Shown here piece after piece: positions 10,936 through 23,146 of a stretch of DNA of 64,000 bases. The stretch spans positions 19,811,689 to 19,875,688 of the forward strand of contig JAKZAP010000013.1 in assembly GCA_023053575.1 (NCBI GenBank), written 5' to 3'. The stretch is from Branchinecta lynchi. Its lineage: Eukaryota > Arthropoda > Branchiopoda > Anostraca > Branchinectidae. The position numbers and the translations under genes are program-made. The first letter of the stretch is position 1; the number at the start of each line of letters is the position of its first letter. The notes below the pieces were generated by a model. It made no database searches and was not told the origin of the DNA. It saw nothing but the letters and a program-made list of their open reading frames with translations.

Positions 10936-11087
10936 GTTGCAAATTTTCCCAGTGTCTGAGGGGAGGACTGGACCCTCAACTATTGAGCTTCTCACAAACA
11001 GGATACTGGCCCTTGGAGCTGTAAATGCTGGAACCTTCATTGTGGACTGCGAGACCTTCACTCAGACAGCAGCTATGACAAATATTT
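10936..11087 (+). CDS. MED20: MED20 exon 2
   Basis: The acceptor CTCTTTAG precedes the exon and the donor GTGAGT follows. It encodes LQIFPVSEGRTGPST, then IELLTNRILALGAVNAGTF and IVDCETFTQTAAMTN. This corresponds to the N-terminal helix and the GTFCVDCE block, which is the most recognisable part of MED20. The exon ends one base into a codon; that base joins CG at the start of exon 3 to give Ser. Confidence 0.9.
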
Positions 11088-11407
11088 GTGAGTGTTTAGT
11101 TTAGAGTTTCTGACAGATATTCTAAAGAACTGGTCTTACCTGTTGTTCTGTAGTGCGATTGCAACCTACTTCCGTAATCGCTCCATCAGTTCTCGTACCC
11201 GGAGATCCACATTTCGTACTTTACATTGTAACACCGCTAACAACAAATCACTGACTTCCACACTTGCCTTGTTGTGCTATGATATGTATCGTGCTAACGA
11301 GGATTGTATGCGAGAAGCTTCATCGCTAGAAAACCGGTTGTTTTAATCTGTCCGTGTCTTTGCTACGAGTCAACGGGCCTCAACAGAAACTACTGGAACA
11401 TAGACAA

Positions 11408-11760
11408 TAGGACCAAGGGTTTCGATTGGATCCCAAAAATTCAGTACTTAATCCAGACAGTTGCATAGATAACAGGTCTTTGCCGGACTCCTTGAATATT
11501 TTTACTAATAACATTTTCAAACAGATTAAGGCCAGTGGCTAATCCTGTGAGAAAGCCAAGTTCACATATGAATTCAGCACGTGTGTTTACCCCTATACGT
11601 CATATCTACTTTAACGAAATTGATCGAAACTCCCTGCCTTACTTCTGCCAAGTTTTCGTTTGTGGCCGTATTCCGGTTCAACTACTTGTCCGGCAAAAAA
11701 CTTAGCTAGTCCGGCAAAAAGCTTAGTACTTGGGCAAATAATAGCTGGATTATCCATTTA
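11408..11760 (-). repeat. Degenerate GGATCCC-family fragment
   Basis: It begins GACCAAGGGTTTCGATTGGATCCCAAAAAT, and further right has TTCTGCCAAGTTTTCG and TTGTCCGGCAAAAA, matching the inner end of the family described at 60168-61379 on the opposite strand. Confidence 0.5.
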
Positions 11761-12027
11761 GAGTAGTATAAGATAGTAGAGTAGTTTGGGTGTTAGAGCT
11801 AGTCGAAATATTGAAAGAGTTAAGGACAGAGCTTGTTCAGTAAGTTTTGTTGTTGTTAAATCTTTGTATGTTTTCAACATTACAGTAGGATTAGACACCT
11901 TACATAGTGGCTATAGAACACGCGTCTCATTGGATTGCATCTAATTAAATTTATTGGTTAGAAATTTATTGACCGAAAATTGGTTGATTGAGTATTGATT
12001 GGTTGAAAAATGATTGATTGATATTAG

Positions 12028-12432
12028 TTGCGTTTTTGCAGATATCGTGGTACCGTATCTTTTTGCCACGGGAAATAGATCTGCACGTTTTTGCAGTTAC
12101 CGTGGTATATGATATACGGTTTGTCGAAATTGCGCTTTTCGAAGTCATCCCAAAAGAAAAACTGATATTCAGTCACATCACTAGCCTAAGTGCCCAACTT
12201 CTTTCCCACCAATTTGTCAAAAATTGATGAAAGTGAGATGCTTTTTTCCGATAGTATGATCAGTTACCACGCTCGGACCGTGGTATCTGAATGTCAGATA
12301 CAGCGATAACTGGCCAGATACACGATAACTGCAAGAACGCCTTTTGACCGTGGTATCAGATACCATGATTACTGCAAACACTCCTTTTGACCGTGGTATC
12401 AGATACCACGATATCTGCAAAAACGACTTTAC
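12028..12432 (+). mobile_element. MITE with GTTTTTGCAGTTACCGTGGTATC subrepeats, copy 1
   Basis: The ends carry TTGCGTTTTTGCAGATA and the complement. The motif TGCAG-A/T-TA-CCGTGGTATCTGATACC, itself a near palindrome around GGTATC, recurs about eight times in both orientations. The middle part (GAAATTGCGCTTTTCGAAGT to CCAATTTGTCAAAA) is single copy. The same element lies reversed at 33308-33720 and begins again at 63942. Confidence 0.6.
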
Positions 12433-12537
12433 TCCGTGGTAAAAACGGAACTATTGATTGGTTGAAATCAATTGACCAAAAATTGGTTGATTGAGTATTG
12501 ATTGGTTGAAAAATGATTGATTGATATCCTTTCACAG

Positions 12538-12794
12538 CGCCAAGATCCGTCCACGTCCTTCACGATTCCGAGATGCCTGTCAGTGTGTTTTCCATACTGG
12601 ACTCTGGAACGAAGGTTGTGACCCTAGCAGCGGACTCGCTGTTTGACCTCCTCATGTTAAAGATGTCAACGTGGTACGCCCCGAAGAAGCAGATTAAAAT
12701 TGAGTCCAAAGGACCTCGTTTTGAAGCTGGAGATTTCATTGTCAAGTTTGGCTCCGTCACCATGAGCGGGAATTTTAAGGGAATACTTGTAGAG
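12538..12794 (+). CDS. MED20: MED20 exon 3
   Basis: The acceptor CCTTTCACAG and donor GTGAGT bound the exon. It encodes VLHDSEMPVSVFSILDSG, then LAADSLFDLLMLKM, IKIESKGPRFEAGDFIVKFG and SVTMSGNFKGILVE, following the beta-barrel core of MED20 in order (HNSE..LS.FA, DTNFD.LM.KL, I..RG.RY...DF.VK.G.VTMG). The exon ends on a whole codon. Confidence 0.92.
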
Positions 12795-13586
12795 GTGAGT
12801 GCCGCTAGAGACGATTGTTGAGAATACCCTAGCCGGAACGACAATCTCTCCAGTCCAACGTTTATTGCAAACCCCCCTAGCTCGAAAAATGCGAAACACA
12901 AGTTGGAAACTCAGAAATGAGAATCGAATATAGGTATGTCGGGGAATTTTAATTCAGTAGTTGAAAGATAATCTTCGTATAATAGCTTCGTTCTTTTTCA
13001 TTGGAGTACTCACCGGTGGACCTCGGTTTTTCCTGTAGGGCGTTTATGGGTTCACTGGTGGCTGCTCCGTAGTGTTATAACTCGTTTTCGGGCTCACCGA
13101 TCTCTGGTTTCTCCTCACGAGCGCGGACTAACCAGAACCTAGTTGGGTGGTACGTTCCACTGAGAAGTCACCAGAAGATGGTAGGACCAAAATAATACTT
13201 ATGGTGGAAACAACAGACAATAGTGAGTAAAAACCAGAAACTACTGGGAGTGCGACTAATGTCTTGTGCGGACTTGCACGTGGGTATGGGTTCGAAAACT
13301 CTCCCGCTGAATAGCATCATGGAAATGAGTATGTAAAGCGAGAATAAGTGTAAATGAGGACCCTGAAAAATGTTATGAGTTGGGTCTCTATGAATTAACA
13401 CTTCATATAATACTGATACATATCTTACTTGTCATACAAATACATACAGTTTTAGCATTGAATTGCCAGCGGATTCAATTAAATATAGAAGCCTATGAAT
13501 GTAGTTGGCAGCTATCTGTCAGCTGAACTGATAAAGCTTAGTACACCATTGATAGATTACTGCTTACTTTACCCAACGTTACTAGG

Positions 13587-13892
13587 AGCGTGTACCACCC
13601 TTCTAACAATAGTTACTATTAGTTACTATTTCCGTTCCATCCTCACGAAAAGTTACTACGCTGACCGTTCCAACCTTGTCGGAATAGTAACTAATAGTTA
13701 CTATTTGCTTACCATGCTCGGGAGCGTAGTAAGCGTAGTTACTACGCATCTCTGTAACGTGATTGGTCGGATTCGACCCTGGCGTGAGATCCTGCTGGAA
13801 AATAGAAAAATCGTTCCAGCCTTGACGGCAAAAAAACAGAATTCGTGACGTCATGCGTAGTAACTACGGTAAGTAGGGTGGAATACGCTCTA
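13587..13892 (+). mobile_element. MITE with GAGCGTGTTCCACCCT ends, copy 2
   Basis: The left end GAGCGTGTACCACCCT and the right AGGGTGGAATACGCTC are inverted repeats. The inside shares long stretches with 2850-3126 on the other strand, including TTGCTTACCATGCTCGGGAG and GAGATCCTGCTGGAAAATAG. The overlapping frames on both strands are accidental. Confidence 0.65.
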
Positions 13893-14082
13893 GATGGCAT
13901 GATAAGTGGAAACGCGCGGAAAATTCAATTAGGTGTGAAGCGGAATCGGACGATTCCTGACAAGGACAGCTTTGTGCATTAGTTCTGGCTAGAAAAATGC
14001 ACGATACTGACTTTTTCTGATAGCTGCTCAGTATGTTCCCGTATGTTATAGAGTTATTTTCCTTAAAGTACTTATCAGTACA

Positions 14083-14868
14083 TGACAGGCTTGAATTTAG
14101 AAATTAAAATAACATAACGAAGAGAAATTAACGAACATACATTTTGGTGTAGAGTAGAGTAGAGTAGATTTTTAATTCTAAAAAGTAACTTTCACAGCGT
14201 GAACGCCGAATTTGACTTCTACGTCCAAACATAACTAAACACTCGAATCAATTTGTCGGTTCAATAGTAATTGCAACACAATTCGTAACAAATTCATCAG
14301 TCGATACAAAACTTATCTACAACAATTTACACGATAGGCTCATCCGGCGAACATTTTGCCAAAAACTTCTAAAACAAATAAAAATCGCTTTAAAGAAATG
14401 ATTTGATTTTTTTTCAAATTCAATCAAGGTCAATTTTTAATCATTACGTCAAAAGTAATTTCACTTAAATACATATATAAAACAAAATAAAACATACTAA
14501 AATGGTCAAAACTAAAACTAACAAATTCAACGAAAATAGTGACTATGTTTACTGGCTGTTAAAATAGTAATGTAGTATTTACGGCTTTTGACGACGTAGA
14601 ATCGAGTGCGACTTTTGGCTGGCAAAGAGTGCTGCCGTGCTTCATTTGACACTGAATGATACCGCAAAATTCGAAACAGCCTTGTTGCGGGGTCGTGATC
14701 GAAGCGTTGTTTGTGTCAGATTACTGCGGCCGCACTCTTTGCCAGCTAAAAAATCGCACTCAGGGATCTGCTCAGTGAGAAGCCGTAACTACTGTACCGA
14801 AGCAAAACATGTTTAAATTTCTCTTCGTTCTGTTATTTTAATTTCTACACATATGCAACCTATCATGT
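14083..14868. mobile_element. Nested inverted-repeat element
   Basis: The outer arms share AGAAATTAAAATAACA(T/G)AACGAAGAGAAATT in opposite orientation, about 50 bp each. Inside, at about 14572-14799, a second inverted pair (GAGTGCGA-TTTT-GCTGGCAAAGAGTGC) forms its own MITE-like unit. Between them is AT-rich filler with no gene. Confidence 0.5.
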
Positions 14869-15214
14869 GACGACGCGTGCCTTAAAGGACCCGTCGTACT
14901 GTAATATAAATCCACTCCACTTCCGTAACCTTTCCATCACGTATCAGTCTCCCGATCTTTGTTTTCGAGAAGCTTATTAGTCACTAGACCTGTTCTGTAA
15001 ACTTTGCCGTGTTTGTCGTCCCACCTAGTGGGTGTGGGGAGGTGCTAAAACACCCAAAGCCTTGTGGAATTTACTTTGAGCATAGCTGGATTTTTGCAAA
15101 ACGCAATGCTCCTTTTCTCCCTGCACATTTAATTTTTCTATGAGATTTCTAAGTCCCGGTTGCTTCTAACGTAAGGTTGCATGGGTAAACTGGTGATTTC
15201 TTTTCTTTTATTAG

Positions 15215-15325
15215 GTGGAGTATACTCCCTGTTGTATCCCCCAGGCCTGTTGGGATCTGATAAAGGAGTTCCTCCAAGGATTTTTGGGGAGTCACGGCCT
15301 CACTGCCCCACCTCAAATACTACAG
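15215..15325 (+). CDS. MED20: MED20 exon 4
   Basis: Flanked by TTTTATTAG and GTAAGC, this 37-codon exon encodes VEYTPCCIPQACWDLIKEF, then LQGFLGSHGLTAPPQILQ. It aligns with VEYGPC...DCW.LL.EFLQ.FLGSH of vertebrate MED20. Both ends fall on codon borders. Confidence 0.9.
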
Positions 15326-15605
15326 GTAAGCCAGATCAATGGTTAATTACCTTCAGTTGCAGCTTGTAGCAGAATAAGGATTTATACTGTAGAATTCACT
15401 CTGTAGTTGAGTCAGTTTGGTAAGGACGTATAATAGCTTGTCGTGTGATGAACTTCAAGCATTGACACTGGGCTCCACAGCATCCCAACTTCCACTAGAT
15501 GTCAGCCAACTCCTCGTCAACGGATTTTCTGAATGATCCAGCTGTTTTGCCTTTTTGAGAGGTAAAACCTGTGTTTGAGATATTTGTGCTTTCTCACCGG
15601 ATCAG

Positions 15606-16130
15606 AAGTTCTACCATTTCCCGATATATTTCGATACTCGTTGCGAGTAAGTAGGTAGGTTTTTATTTTTAACCAAAACATTGAAAATAAAACAAAATAA
15701 CACTACTAATATCCCATTGCAGCAAAAAGAAAGTCCTAAGGACTTGTGCTGCACTTTATTAATACTACTTGTATCTAATAAATAAATAACTAAACATAAC
15801 AACTTATTATCCACCTAGCCTATGACTTAAATAACAAACAATTAAACGTGAACACTACACACAACAAGAATCCTTAATATTTACTCATTACCAGTTTCAG
15901 CCCCACCCGAACAACTGTGAAAAAAAAAGAAAAAAAAAGAAGAAAAAGACCACATACCCTTCAACACGTATTAATTAAGTGGAAAGTTTTCAGTTTCTTT
16001 TTAAATCCGTATAAAGTGGCAGACTCCCTGATGCTAGACGGCAGATTATTCCAAACAGAAGGCCCCAGATTATGAATCATATAAGATCATCTAACTGTTT
16101 TTCTTTTTTCATTAATTAAAAGCTGTGCAT
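15606..16130 (-). pseudogene. LINE 3' end with reverse-transcriptase C-terminal tail
   Basis: On the minus strand, 16075 down to about 15960 reads IHNLGPSVWNNLPSSI, then RESATLYGFKKKLKTFHL, the usual C-terminus of LINE pol proteins (VWN.LP..IR....L..FK..LK). After a stop comes an AT-rich 3' UTR-like stretch ending near 15606. The rest of the element is absent, so this is a 5'-truncated insertion in MED20 intron 4. Confidence 0.6.
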
Positions 16131-16750
16131 TTCTAGTGTCATAATTGTGGTGCTCCTGATTCATAGAAAAAATAATCATGGAAATAATCAGGGCAATCAA
16201 TGCCATCTACCGATATTTTCCGCTTTTCGAAAGGAAAGATTTGTGAGTCAAAATAGAGAGATTGCACCCTACCCGACGAAACGGATATTTTTACACCAAC
16301 AACAAATTAACATTAGGAGGTCGACTTACAGACTAAATTATCGGCCTTTGATAACCATTCCGAGCTAATTGCTGAAAACGTTAATCTGGCTATTTCTTTT
16401 TGGTATAATGACACTTTTGAGAAACGGAGTCTCGCATCCCAATCATCCCATTGGTCGGTTAAGACGCATTTTTTTTAATCCAACCAATAGGAAGCACGAA
16501 TCGTTTTGTACTCAAAGCTTGAAGCCTTCAAGCTCCCATTTTTGATGAGACTTTTCTACAAAGCTGTAATTATACAACTAAGAAAGAGCCACCGAACTTT
16601 TCCAATGTTCAAAAGTTTTTTTTTCACTTTTCGGTAAAGATGTGCACTTTCAGGGTGCTAGGAATTAATTTTTAAGCAAAACCGTTGTGGCGCAAATGAT
16701 CATGGACCCTCGGGGGATCATGAAATGTAAAGTTTGTCAAAATTAATTTT
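16131..16750. other. No gene seen
   Basis: Unique-looking intron sequence with a short repeated theme of rescued Tyr/Phe-rich frames. The pattern AATCCAACCAATAGGA near 16480 has a weak parallel at about 26345-26395. No feature I can name. Confidence 0.3.
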
Positions 16751-17830
16751 TCACTTTGCTGTTAAGGTGCGCACTTCAAGGGAGCTGGCAGTTCACTCTG
16801 TACTTCAAGGGATGGTCGGATCTGGAAAGTGACAATTTGTGAACCAGGTCTTATCGAGACTCTAATGTTCCAGCCAAGTTTCGTCCTTCTAGCACACCTG
16901 GAAGTACCTTAACTCGCGATCACCAGAATTCCGGACCCCTCCAACCTGCCCCACAGTGCACGAATCCGGACCGTTCTGTCTCGGGTTTACCTAGTTCTTC
17001 TGCTTGTTCTTCCCACCAAGTTTCTTCCCGATCAGTCCACCCTAAGCGTGGCACAAGATTTCCAGTACTCCCGTCCACCCCCCCCCCCCCCCGCATTCAT
17101 GGGATCCGGTCCGTACTTAAATGGGACATCCGAGAAACAAGGTCTATCCAAATATCATCAAGGTTCATTAAGATCCTATCACCCCGTTCGAAAGTTACAA
17201 TACCTCAAGATTCCGGATTCCTCCTCCCTGCACTCCCCCACGATGCCCGGATCGGGGAACTGACTATTTCCAAGTTAACTTGGTCGGGTCTTTGATTCCT
17301 GCCAAGTTTCATCGTCCTAGCCCACCTAGGAGTACCTTAACTCCGGATCACCGGAATTCCGGAACCCCCTCCAACTTCCCCCAAAGTGCCCAAATCCGGT
17401 CCAGTTCTGTCTATGATGTACCAAGGGCTTGTGCTTGTTCTTCACACCAAGTTTAATCGTAATCGTTAAATTTTAAGCCTGTCACAAGATTTCTGCCCCC
17501 CCCCCCCACAGATTCATCGTATCCGATCCGGACCTGAAATGGAACGTCCGAGACACGAGATCTTTCGAAATATCAAGTTTCATTAAGATCCGATCACCTG
17601 TTCCAAAGTTATACATACACATACGTCAATATTCGGAATCCCCCTCACACTACTCCCCCCACGGTGGTCGGATCGTCGAAGTGACTTTCAAAGTCAGTTT
17701 GGTCAGATCCCTGACATGCCTGCCAAGTTTCATCGTCCTAGCACATCTGGAAGTATCCTAACTCGGGAACAGTGGACCGACCGACCGAAAAGTGATCGGT
17801 ATATGGCACTTGAATGAAGCCCATGCAAAA
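16750..17830 (+). repeat. Monomeric repeat block with CAAGTTTCATCGTCCTAGC units
   Basis: The phrase CCAAGTTTCATCGTCCTAGC recurs at about 16873, 17309 and 17725 with similar flanks (GGAAGTACCTTAACTC, CACCGGAATTCCGGA, TTCTTCCCACCAAGTTT). The spacing points to degenerate units of several hundred bases. C-runs at 17079-17093 and 17498-17508 lie between units. The same family fills 58245-59640. The segment ends in CTATATGGCACTTG-like sequence in both places. Confidence 0.55.
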
Positions 17831-18386
17831 CGCTGGGGCATGCTGACAGGGGTGACCATGGTTCTCACACGTAATTGTAACCCTTATTCCGCATAGGGGT
17901 ATCAGTATACAGTACTTTGGGAACTAAAACAATTTGGTATTAATTTTTGACCGTAAAATATTTTGCTTTTAAAGGTTCTTGGTACCCTCCTGGGGAAAAA
18001 GGGGTACACATACGTATGACTTCCATACTCCCCCCTGCCAGCATACCCCAGCATTTGACCATGGGTATAAAAAAGGGCTTAGTTTACTAGACAGGTGCAG
18101 TCTTTTTTTTTCACCTTACACAATTATACTCGACCTTCTCTCACAACCGTCTCCTGTCACGCTGTCCCCTCCTCACTCTATTCACTTTCCAACAGCCGCC
18201 TTACCGTTCCAAATGGTCGCCTTACTATTATCTTATAAACCCAAAGAAGTAGGAAAAAAAAACAGAAATACCTGTTAAAACGGCCGTTTTTTTTTGTAAA
18301 AAAGGTCCGTTTCTGTTTTTCCGAAAAAAAACGGAAAAACAGAAGCGGTTTTCCGTTTTTTTATCACCGTTTCTGTTTCTGTTCCG

Positions 18387-19831
18387 TTTTTTGGGATCCC
18401 AAAACGTAAGTGGAGGGATACCTATGACATCGCAAAAGTTGTCCGTCTGTCCGTCCGTCCGTCCGTCCGTCCGTCCGTCCGTCTGTCCGTCCGTCTGTAA
18501 GCACGATAACTCTCGAAGGGAATGAGATATTTTGATGAAACTTGGTGTGAGGGTTCGTTGGGTCGTCGGACCAGTCAAGTTCGTAGATGGGCTTTGTAGC
18601 TCTACATTTAGGGGTGGGGGAGGGGATTCAAATTAAGGGACAAACAAAATATTTTGAAACAGCTAATGTGATAGTCGATTATGGGGTAAGAAGACATGCT
18701 GAACACGATGGTGAAAACCATTTTGTCATCGGACAAGTAGTTCGCCCGGAATCCGGCCAAAACCGGAAAGTTTGTTGAAAGTAAAAGTTTTATTTGAAGT
18801 TGATTAGATGTTCGATTTAGGGGTAGGAAGACATGCTGAAGACGATGGTGAAAATTATTTTCTCGACGGACAAGTATTTCGCCCGGAATCCGGCCCAAAC
18901 CGGAAAGTTTGTTGAAAGTAAAAGTTTTATTTGAAATTGATTTGATGTTCGATTTAGGGGTAGGAAGACATGCTGAAGACGATGGTGAAAACTATTTTCT
19001 CGACGGACAAGTATTTCGCCCGGAATCCGGCCCAAACCGGAAAGTTTGTTGAAAGTAAAAGTTTTATTTGAAGTTGATTAAATGTTCGATTTAGAGGTAG
19101 GAAGACATGCTGAAGACGATGGTGAAAACTATTTTCTCGACGGACAAGTATTTTGACCGGAATCCGGCCCAAACCGGAAAGTTTGTCAAAATTAAAAGTT
19201 TTATTTGGAGTTGATTAGATGTTCGATTTAGGGCAAGAAGACATGCTGAACACTTATGTGAAAACAAGTTTCTACCCGGACATGTAGTTCGTCCGGAATC
19301 CGGCCAAAACCGGAAAACTGTTGGAAGTCAATGTTTTATTTCTAGTTGATTAGATAAGCGATTTAGGGGTAAGAAGAGATGCTGAGTCCCTGTATGACAA
19401 TCGTATTTTACCCGGACATATAGTTCGACCGGAATCCGGCTGGAATCGGAAAATTTGTTATAAGCTAAATTTCTATTTGAAGTTGATTAGATGTTCATTA
19501 CTGGAGAAAGAAGATACCCTGATTTCGTGTTTGAGCTTTCTTTTTTCGCCGGACAAGTAGTTCTGGAGTTCGGCCGGAACCGGGAAATTGGCAGAAGTGG
19601 CAGGAAGTTTTCGTCAAAACAGATATGACTTATAGGGGTAAACACACATGCTGAATCCAAATCCGAACTTGGTTTTCTCAGGTGATTAGCTATTTGGCCT
19701 TAATCTGTTTCTGAATTTTAATTCTAAAAATGTTCAAGGAGTCTGGCGAAGACTGGATCTGGCTAAGACAAGACCCAGTTGTCTGGATCAGATATTGAAT
19801 TTTTGGGATCCCATCGAAACCTTTGGTCTTG
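18387..19831 (+). mobile_element. GGATCCC-family element, copy 1 (longest)
   Basis: It starts TTTTTTGGGATCCCAAAACG and ends TTTTTGGGATCCCATCGA...GGTCTTG. After the start comes a (CCGT)n run at about 18438-18498, then a block of about 137-bp monomers (18690-19200) built on AAGACATGCTGAA-ACGATGGTGAAAA, CGGACAAGTA and CGGAATCCGGCC, then a unique tail. The three minus-strand frames spaced 137 bp apart are shadows of the monomers. Confidence 0.7.
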
Positions 19832-19849
19832 TTATTTGCCGTTTTTTAC

Positions 19850-20480
19850 CGTTTCTGTTTTAGCCAAAAACAGAAACGGTGCCGACCCCTACTGGTAATC
19901 ACGAATCTGACCAACATTCAGAACATTACACCGGGAAAAGCTGGCAATGGTTTTGGATTCAACCTCCTTTTTTATGTCCGCAACCAAACGAATGCTTTTA
20001 TTTTGCAAAATCTGGATCCTTTTATAATTAGAAAAAAATTGCTAGCCCAGTGAACACAACCGTAATCAATGTAAGGGTGAACAAGGGAAAAATAAATAAT
20101 TTTTAAAATCTGAAATGGAAATCTATTTCTTACCCGTCTTAGAATTCGTAGCGCCGTAGCCATTTTTGCACCAATAGTACTACAATGCTTTTTCCAACTA
20201 ATATTATTATCTAAATAAAACCCCAAATATCTCATTTCAAAAACTTGAGCCAGGTCTTATACCGATCGTATGCCCAGTAGCATTAACGTATTGGACACGA
20301 GTCTTTTTTCTGCAATCCCTCAAAACAGGTTTGGCTCGAAAAAAGGATTGCCGCGATTGCTTGTTATTCCCACAAGTCTGGTCAAGATGGTGTGTTGTCC
20401 CCAGATAATCTGTGTCGGTCCGAGAGGAACATTGGCAATCAGTTTTTGTCGCATCCTGCCAATTCGTCAACCCAATTTCC
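19850..20480 (-). pseudogene. Non-LTR reverse-transcriptase C-terminal fragment
   Basis: The minus strand encodes MRYLGFYLDNNISWKKH, then ALRILRRVRNRFPFQIL and KIIYFSLVHPYIDYG, the typical YLG..LD..L.W..H to L....YG segment after the LINE polymerase core. An upstream continuation (20237-20482) is open in another frame, so the copy is broken. It lies directly after a GGATCCC element. Confidence 0.65.
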
Positions 20481-20689
20481 ATTCCAGCATTTATTTCAGG
20501 TCGTATAAAGTGTATTGGTTAATTCACTGTTGTTGTTACGCATTTTGCAAATATTTTATTGACCTCTTTTAGCCTTAAGCTATTTGGAATTAAATCTGAT
20601 AGATTGTTTCCGCGACCAGCAATGTTTTCGTTGCTCGCTTTGTGGCTCAAATTTGACCAAAAAATCTCGAGGTGGTTTTCGATTTTAAG

Positions 20690-20880
20690 TGTGTTCCACT
20701 CTTATAACAATATTAACTGTTAGTTACTCTTTTCGTTCCAACCTCTTGAAAGGTTCCTACGCTGACCGTTCCAACCTTCCCGCAATAGTAACTAACTGTA
20801 ACTATTTGCTTACCACGGTCGGGAACGTAGTAAGCTTGGTAACTACGATCTGTGTGACGTGTGACGTGACGTGACTGTGT
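20690..20880 (+). mobile_element. MITE with TAGTAACTA palindromes, degenerate copy 3
   Basis: GTTCCACTCTTATAACAATA, the TTAGTTACT theme, TTTGCTTACCACGGTCGGGA and GTAACTACGATCTGTGTGAC follow the order of the copy at 13587-13892. The right end is lost. Confidence 0.5.
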
Positions 20881-21075
20881 GATTAGCCCGTGGCACGAAA
20901 TTTGACGAAAATAGATAAATGTGATCTTGACCCCAAGAAGACAGGATCTGTAACGTTATTGTAGGCTGGGACATGTGTGAGTTGAAAATTGGCGGGAAAT
21001 TCAGAATTGGTGGAAATTGAAGTCCAAACCATAAAATGAGCTAATTTCTCAAACAGATAGAAATGAAACTGAGGG

Positions 21076-22172
21076 TTTTTGGGATCCCAAAACGTAAGTG
21101 GAGGGATACCCATGACATCGCAAAAGTTGTCCGTCTGTCCGTCCGTCCGTCTGTCAGCACGATAACTCTAGAAGGAAATGAGATATTTTGATGAAACTTG
21201 GTGTGAGGATTCTTTGAGTCAAGAGGAAGATCAAGTTCGTAGATGGGCCCGACATTTAGGGGTGGGGGAGGGGGTTTACATTAAGGGGCAAGCAAAATAT
21301 TTAACAGCTAATGTGATAGTTGATTGTGCAGTAAGAAGACATGTTGAACACGATGGTGAAAACCGTTTTTTCGCCGTAAGGTTTGTTTTTCGCCCGGAAA
21401 GTTTGTTAATAGAAAAAGTTTTATTTGAAGTTGATTAGATGTTTGATTTAGGGAAAGAAAGACTTGGTGAACACGATTATGAAAATCATTTTCTCGCCGG
21501 ACAAGCAGTTCGTCCGGAATCCGGACAAAACCGGAAAATTTGTTAAAAGCAAAAGTTTTATTTGAATTTGATTAGATGTTCAATTTAGGGGTAAGAAGAC
21601 ATGCTGAACACTTATGTGAAAACAATTTTCTACCCAGACAAGTAGTTCGCCCGGAATCCGGCCAAATCCGGAAAATGTGTTAAAAGCAAAAGTCTTATTT
21701 GTAGTTGATTAGATTCCGACTTAGGGGTAAGAAGAAATGCTGAATTCGTACATGACAATTGCTTTTTTACCCAGACGCGTAGTTCACGCGGAATCCGGCT
21801 GAAACCGGAAAATTGTCATGAGTTACAGCTTTGTTGATTAGATGTTTGATAATTAGTTTTTGAGCTTTGTTATTTTGTCGGATAAGTAGTTCCCGAATTC
21901 GGCAGAAACGGGAAATTTGGCAGAAGTAAGCTAAGGCAGGAAGTTTCGATCAGTTTCGTCAAAACAAATACGACTTATAGGGGTAAACACACATGCTGAA
22001 TCCATACATACATACATATCTGAACTTGGTTTTCTGAGATGATTATCTATTTGGCCTTAATCTGTTTCTGAATTTTTGTAGTAAAAATGCTTGAGGAGTC
22101 TGGAGAAGACAGGACCCAATTGTCTGGATGTGATATTAAATTTTTGGGATCCCGTCGAAACCTTTGGTCTTG
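21076..22172 (+). mobile_element. GGATCCC-family element, copy 2
   Basis: It starts GTTTTTGGGATCCCAAAACG and ends TTTGGGATCCCGTCG...GGTCTTG. It has a shorter (CCGT)n run, then about four decayed 137-bp monomers with CCGGAATCCGG cores. Same strand and layout as copy 1, 1.2 kb away. Confidence 0.7.
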
Positions 22173-23146
22173 TTCTAGTACACACTGGCCTGATTATGTA
22201 TTTTTATTACTATGTACCGACGGAAAGTGGGCGACTATCAGCGATGTAATTATTTTGTTTTATTATTTGTCGGGATGTGTTTCACTCTGCGGTAATACAT
22301 CTCATTAACTGTAATAGTTTATCAATATGAAACACATGTGCTACAGACAAACATGAAAGTAGCTAACGCTCGTACATGACCATAGATAGATGTAGATAGA
22401 TAGATTTATTGCATAAAAAGCAAACTGGGGCCATCATAGTAGGAAACAATACCAAAGGTTTCGACGAAAACTCCTTGCATTTTGCCAAAACTTTCATCAC
22501 CTCATCCACACATTGGGCAAAAGTAAGGACCAGTCTTTACCCTTAACTTGCCTATCTATATAGACTATACCTATATATTACCCTCTTTCCCCGAGGCAAA
22601 CAGTCGCCCCTCGTGTTCATAAATAAAGTAAGTTAAATTAATTTGTCGGGATGTGTGTCACTCTTCGGCAAAGCATGAATATGATGAAGGACATGCGAAT
22701 CAAACATCAAAGAAGCCGACGGTCGTCGTTGTCCACAACACTTCCACTGAACCTCTTTACCATTTCTGGTAGCCCAGTCGGTTCATTGCCTCTATGTCAG
22801 CTGAATACGTCCTTCATAAAATCCGATGACGAATTGCCGCCAGACGCGCTAGAGGAACAATAACAATCACACGTGAGATCTGGCGATAAGTTATATCAAT
22901 CAATCAATCAAGTTTACTCCGAATAGCTAAAAGCTAGAAAAGGAATACAAATTTACAAAATACACAGACACACAAGAAACAAATTAACTAATACACTTAC
23001 AAGAAATTACCAGAAATAAATGATGGCATGAAACTACGTAAAAATTGGTTAGAAGAATTAGCGGGATATGGGGAAAACTTATTGCCAGTATTCCTTTCGG
23101 ACCGACGCACGGAAGATGGGAGGGGAGGGGGGAATAGATGGGTCAT

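Noticed and set aside
12573..12821. Stand-alone gene starting at ATG 12573
   Set aside because: It is MED20 exon 3 read past its donor site; the internal Met is not the start.
18228..18578. Minus-strand frame with DGRTDGRTDG
   Set aside because: Translation of the (CCGT)n microsatellite in a GGATCCC element. Likewise the short frames at 31313 and 46743.
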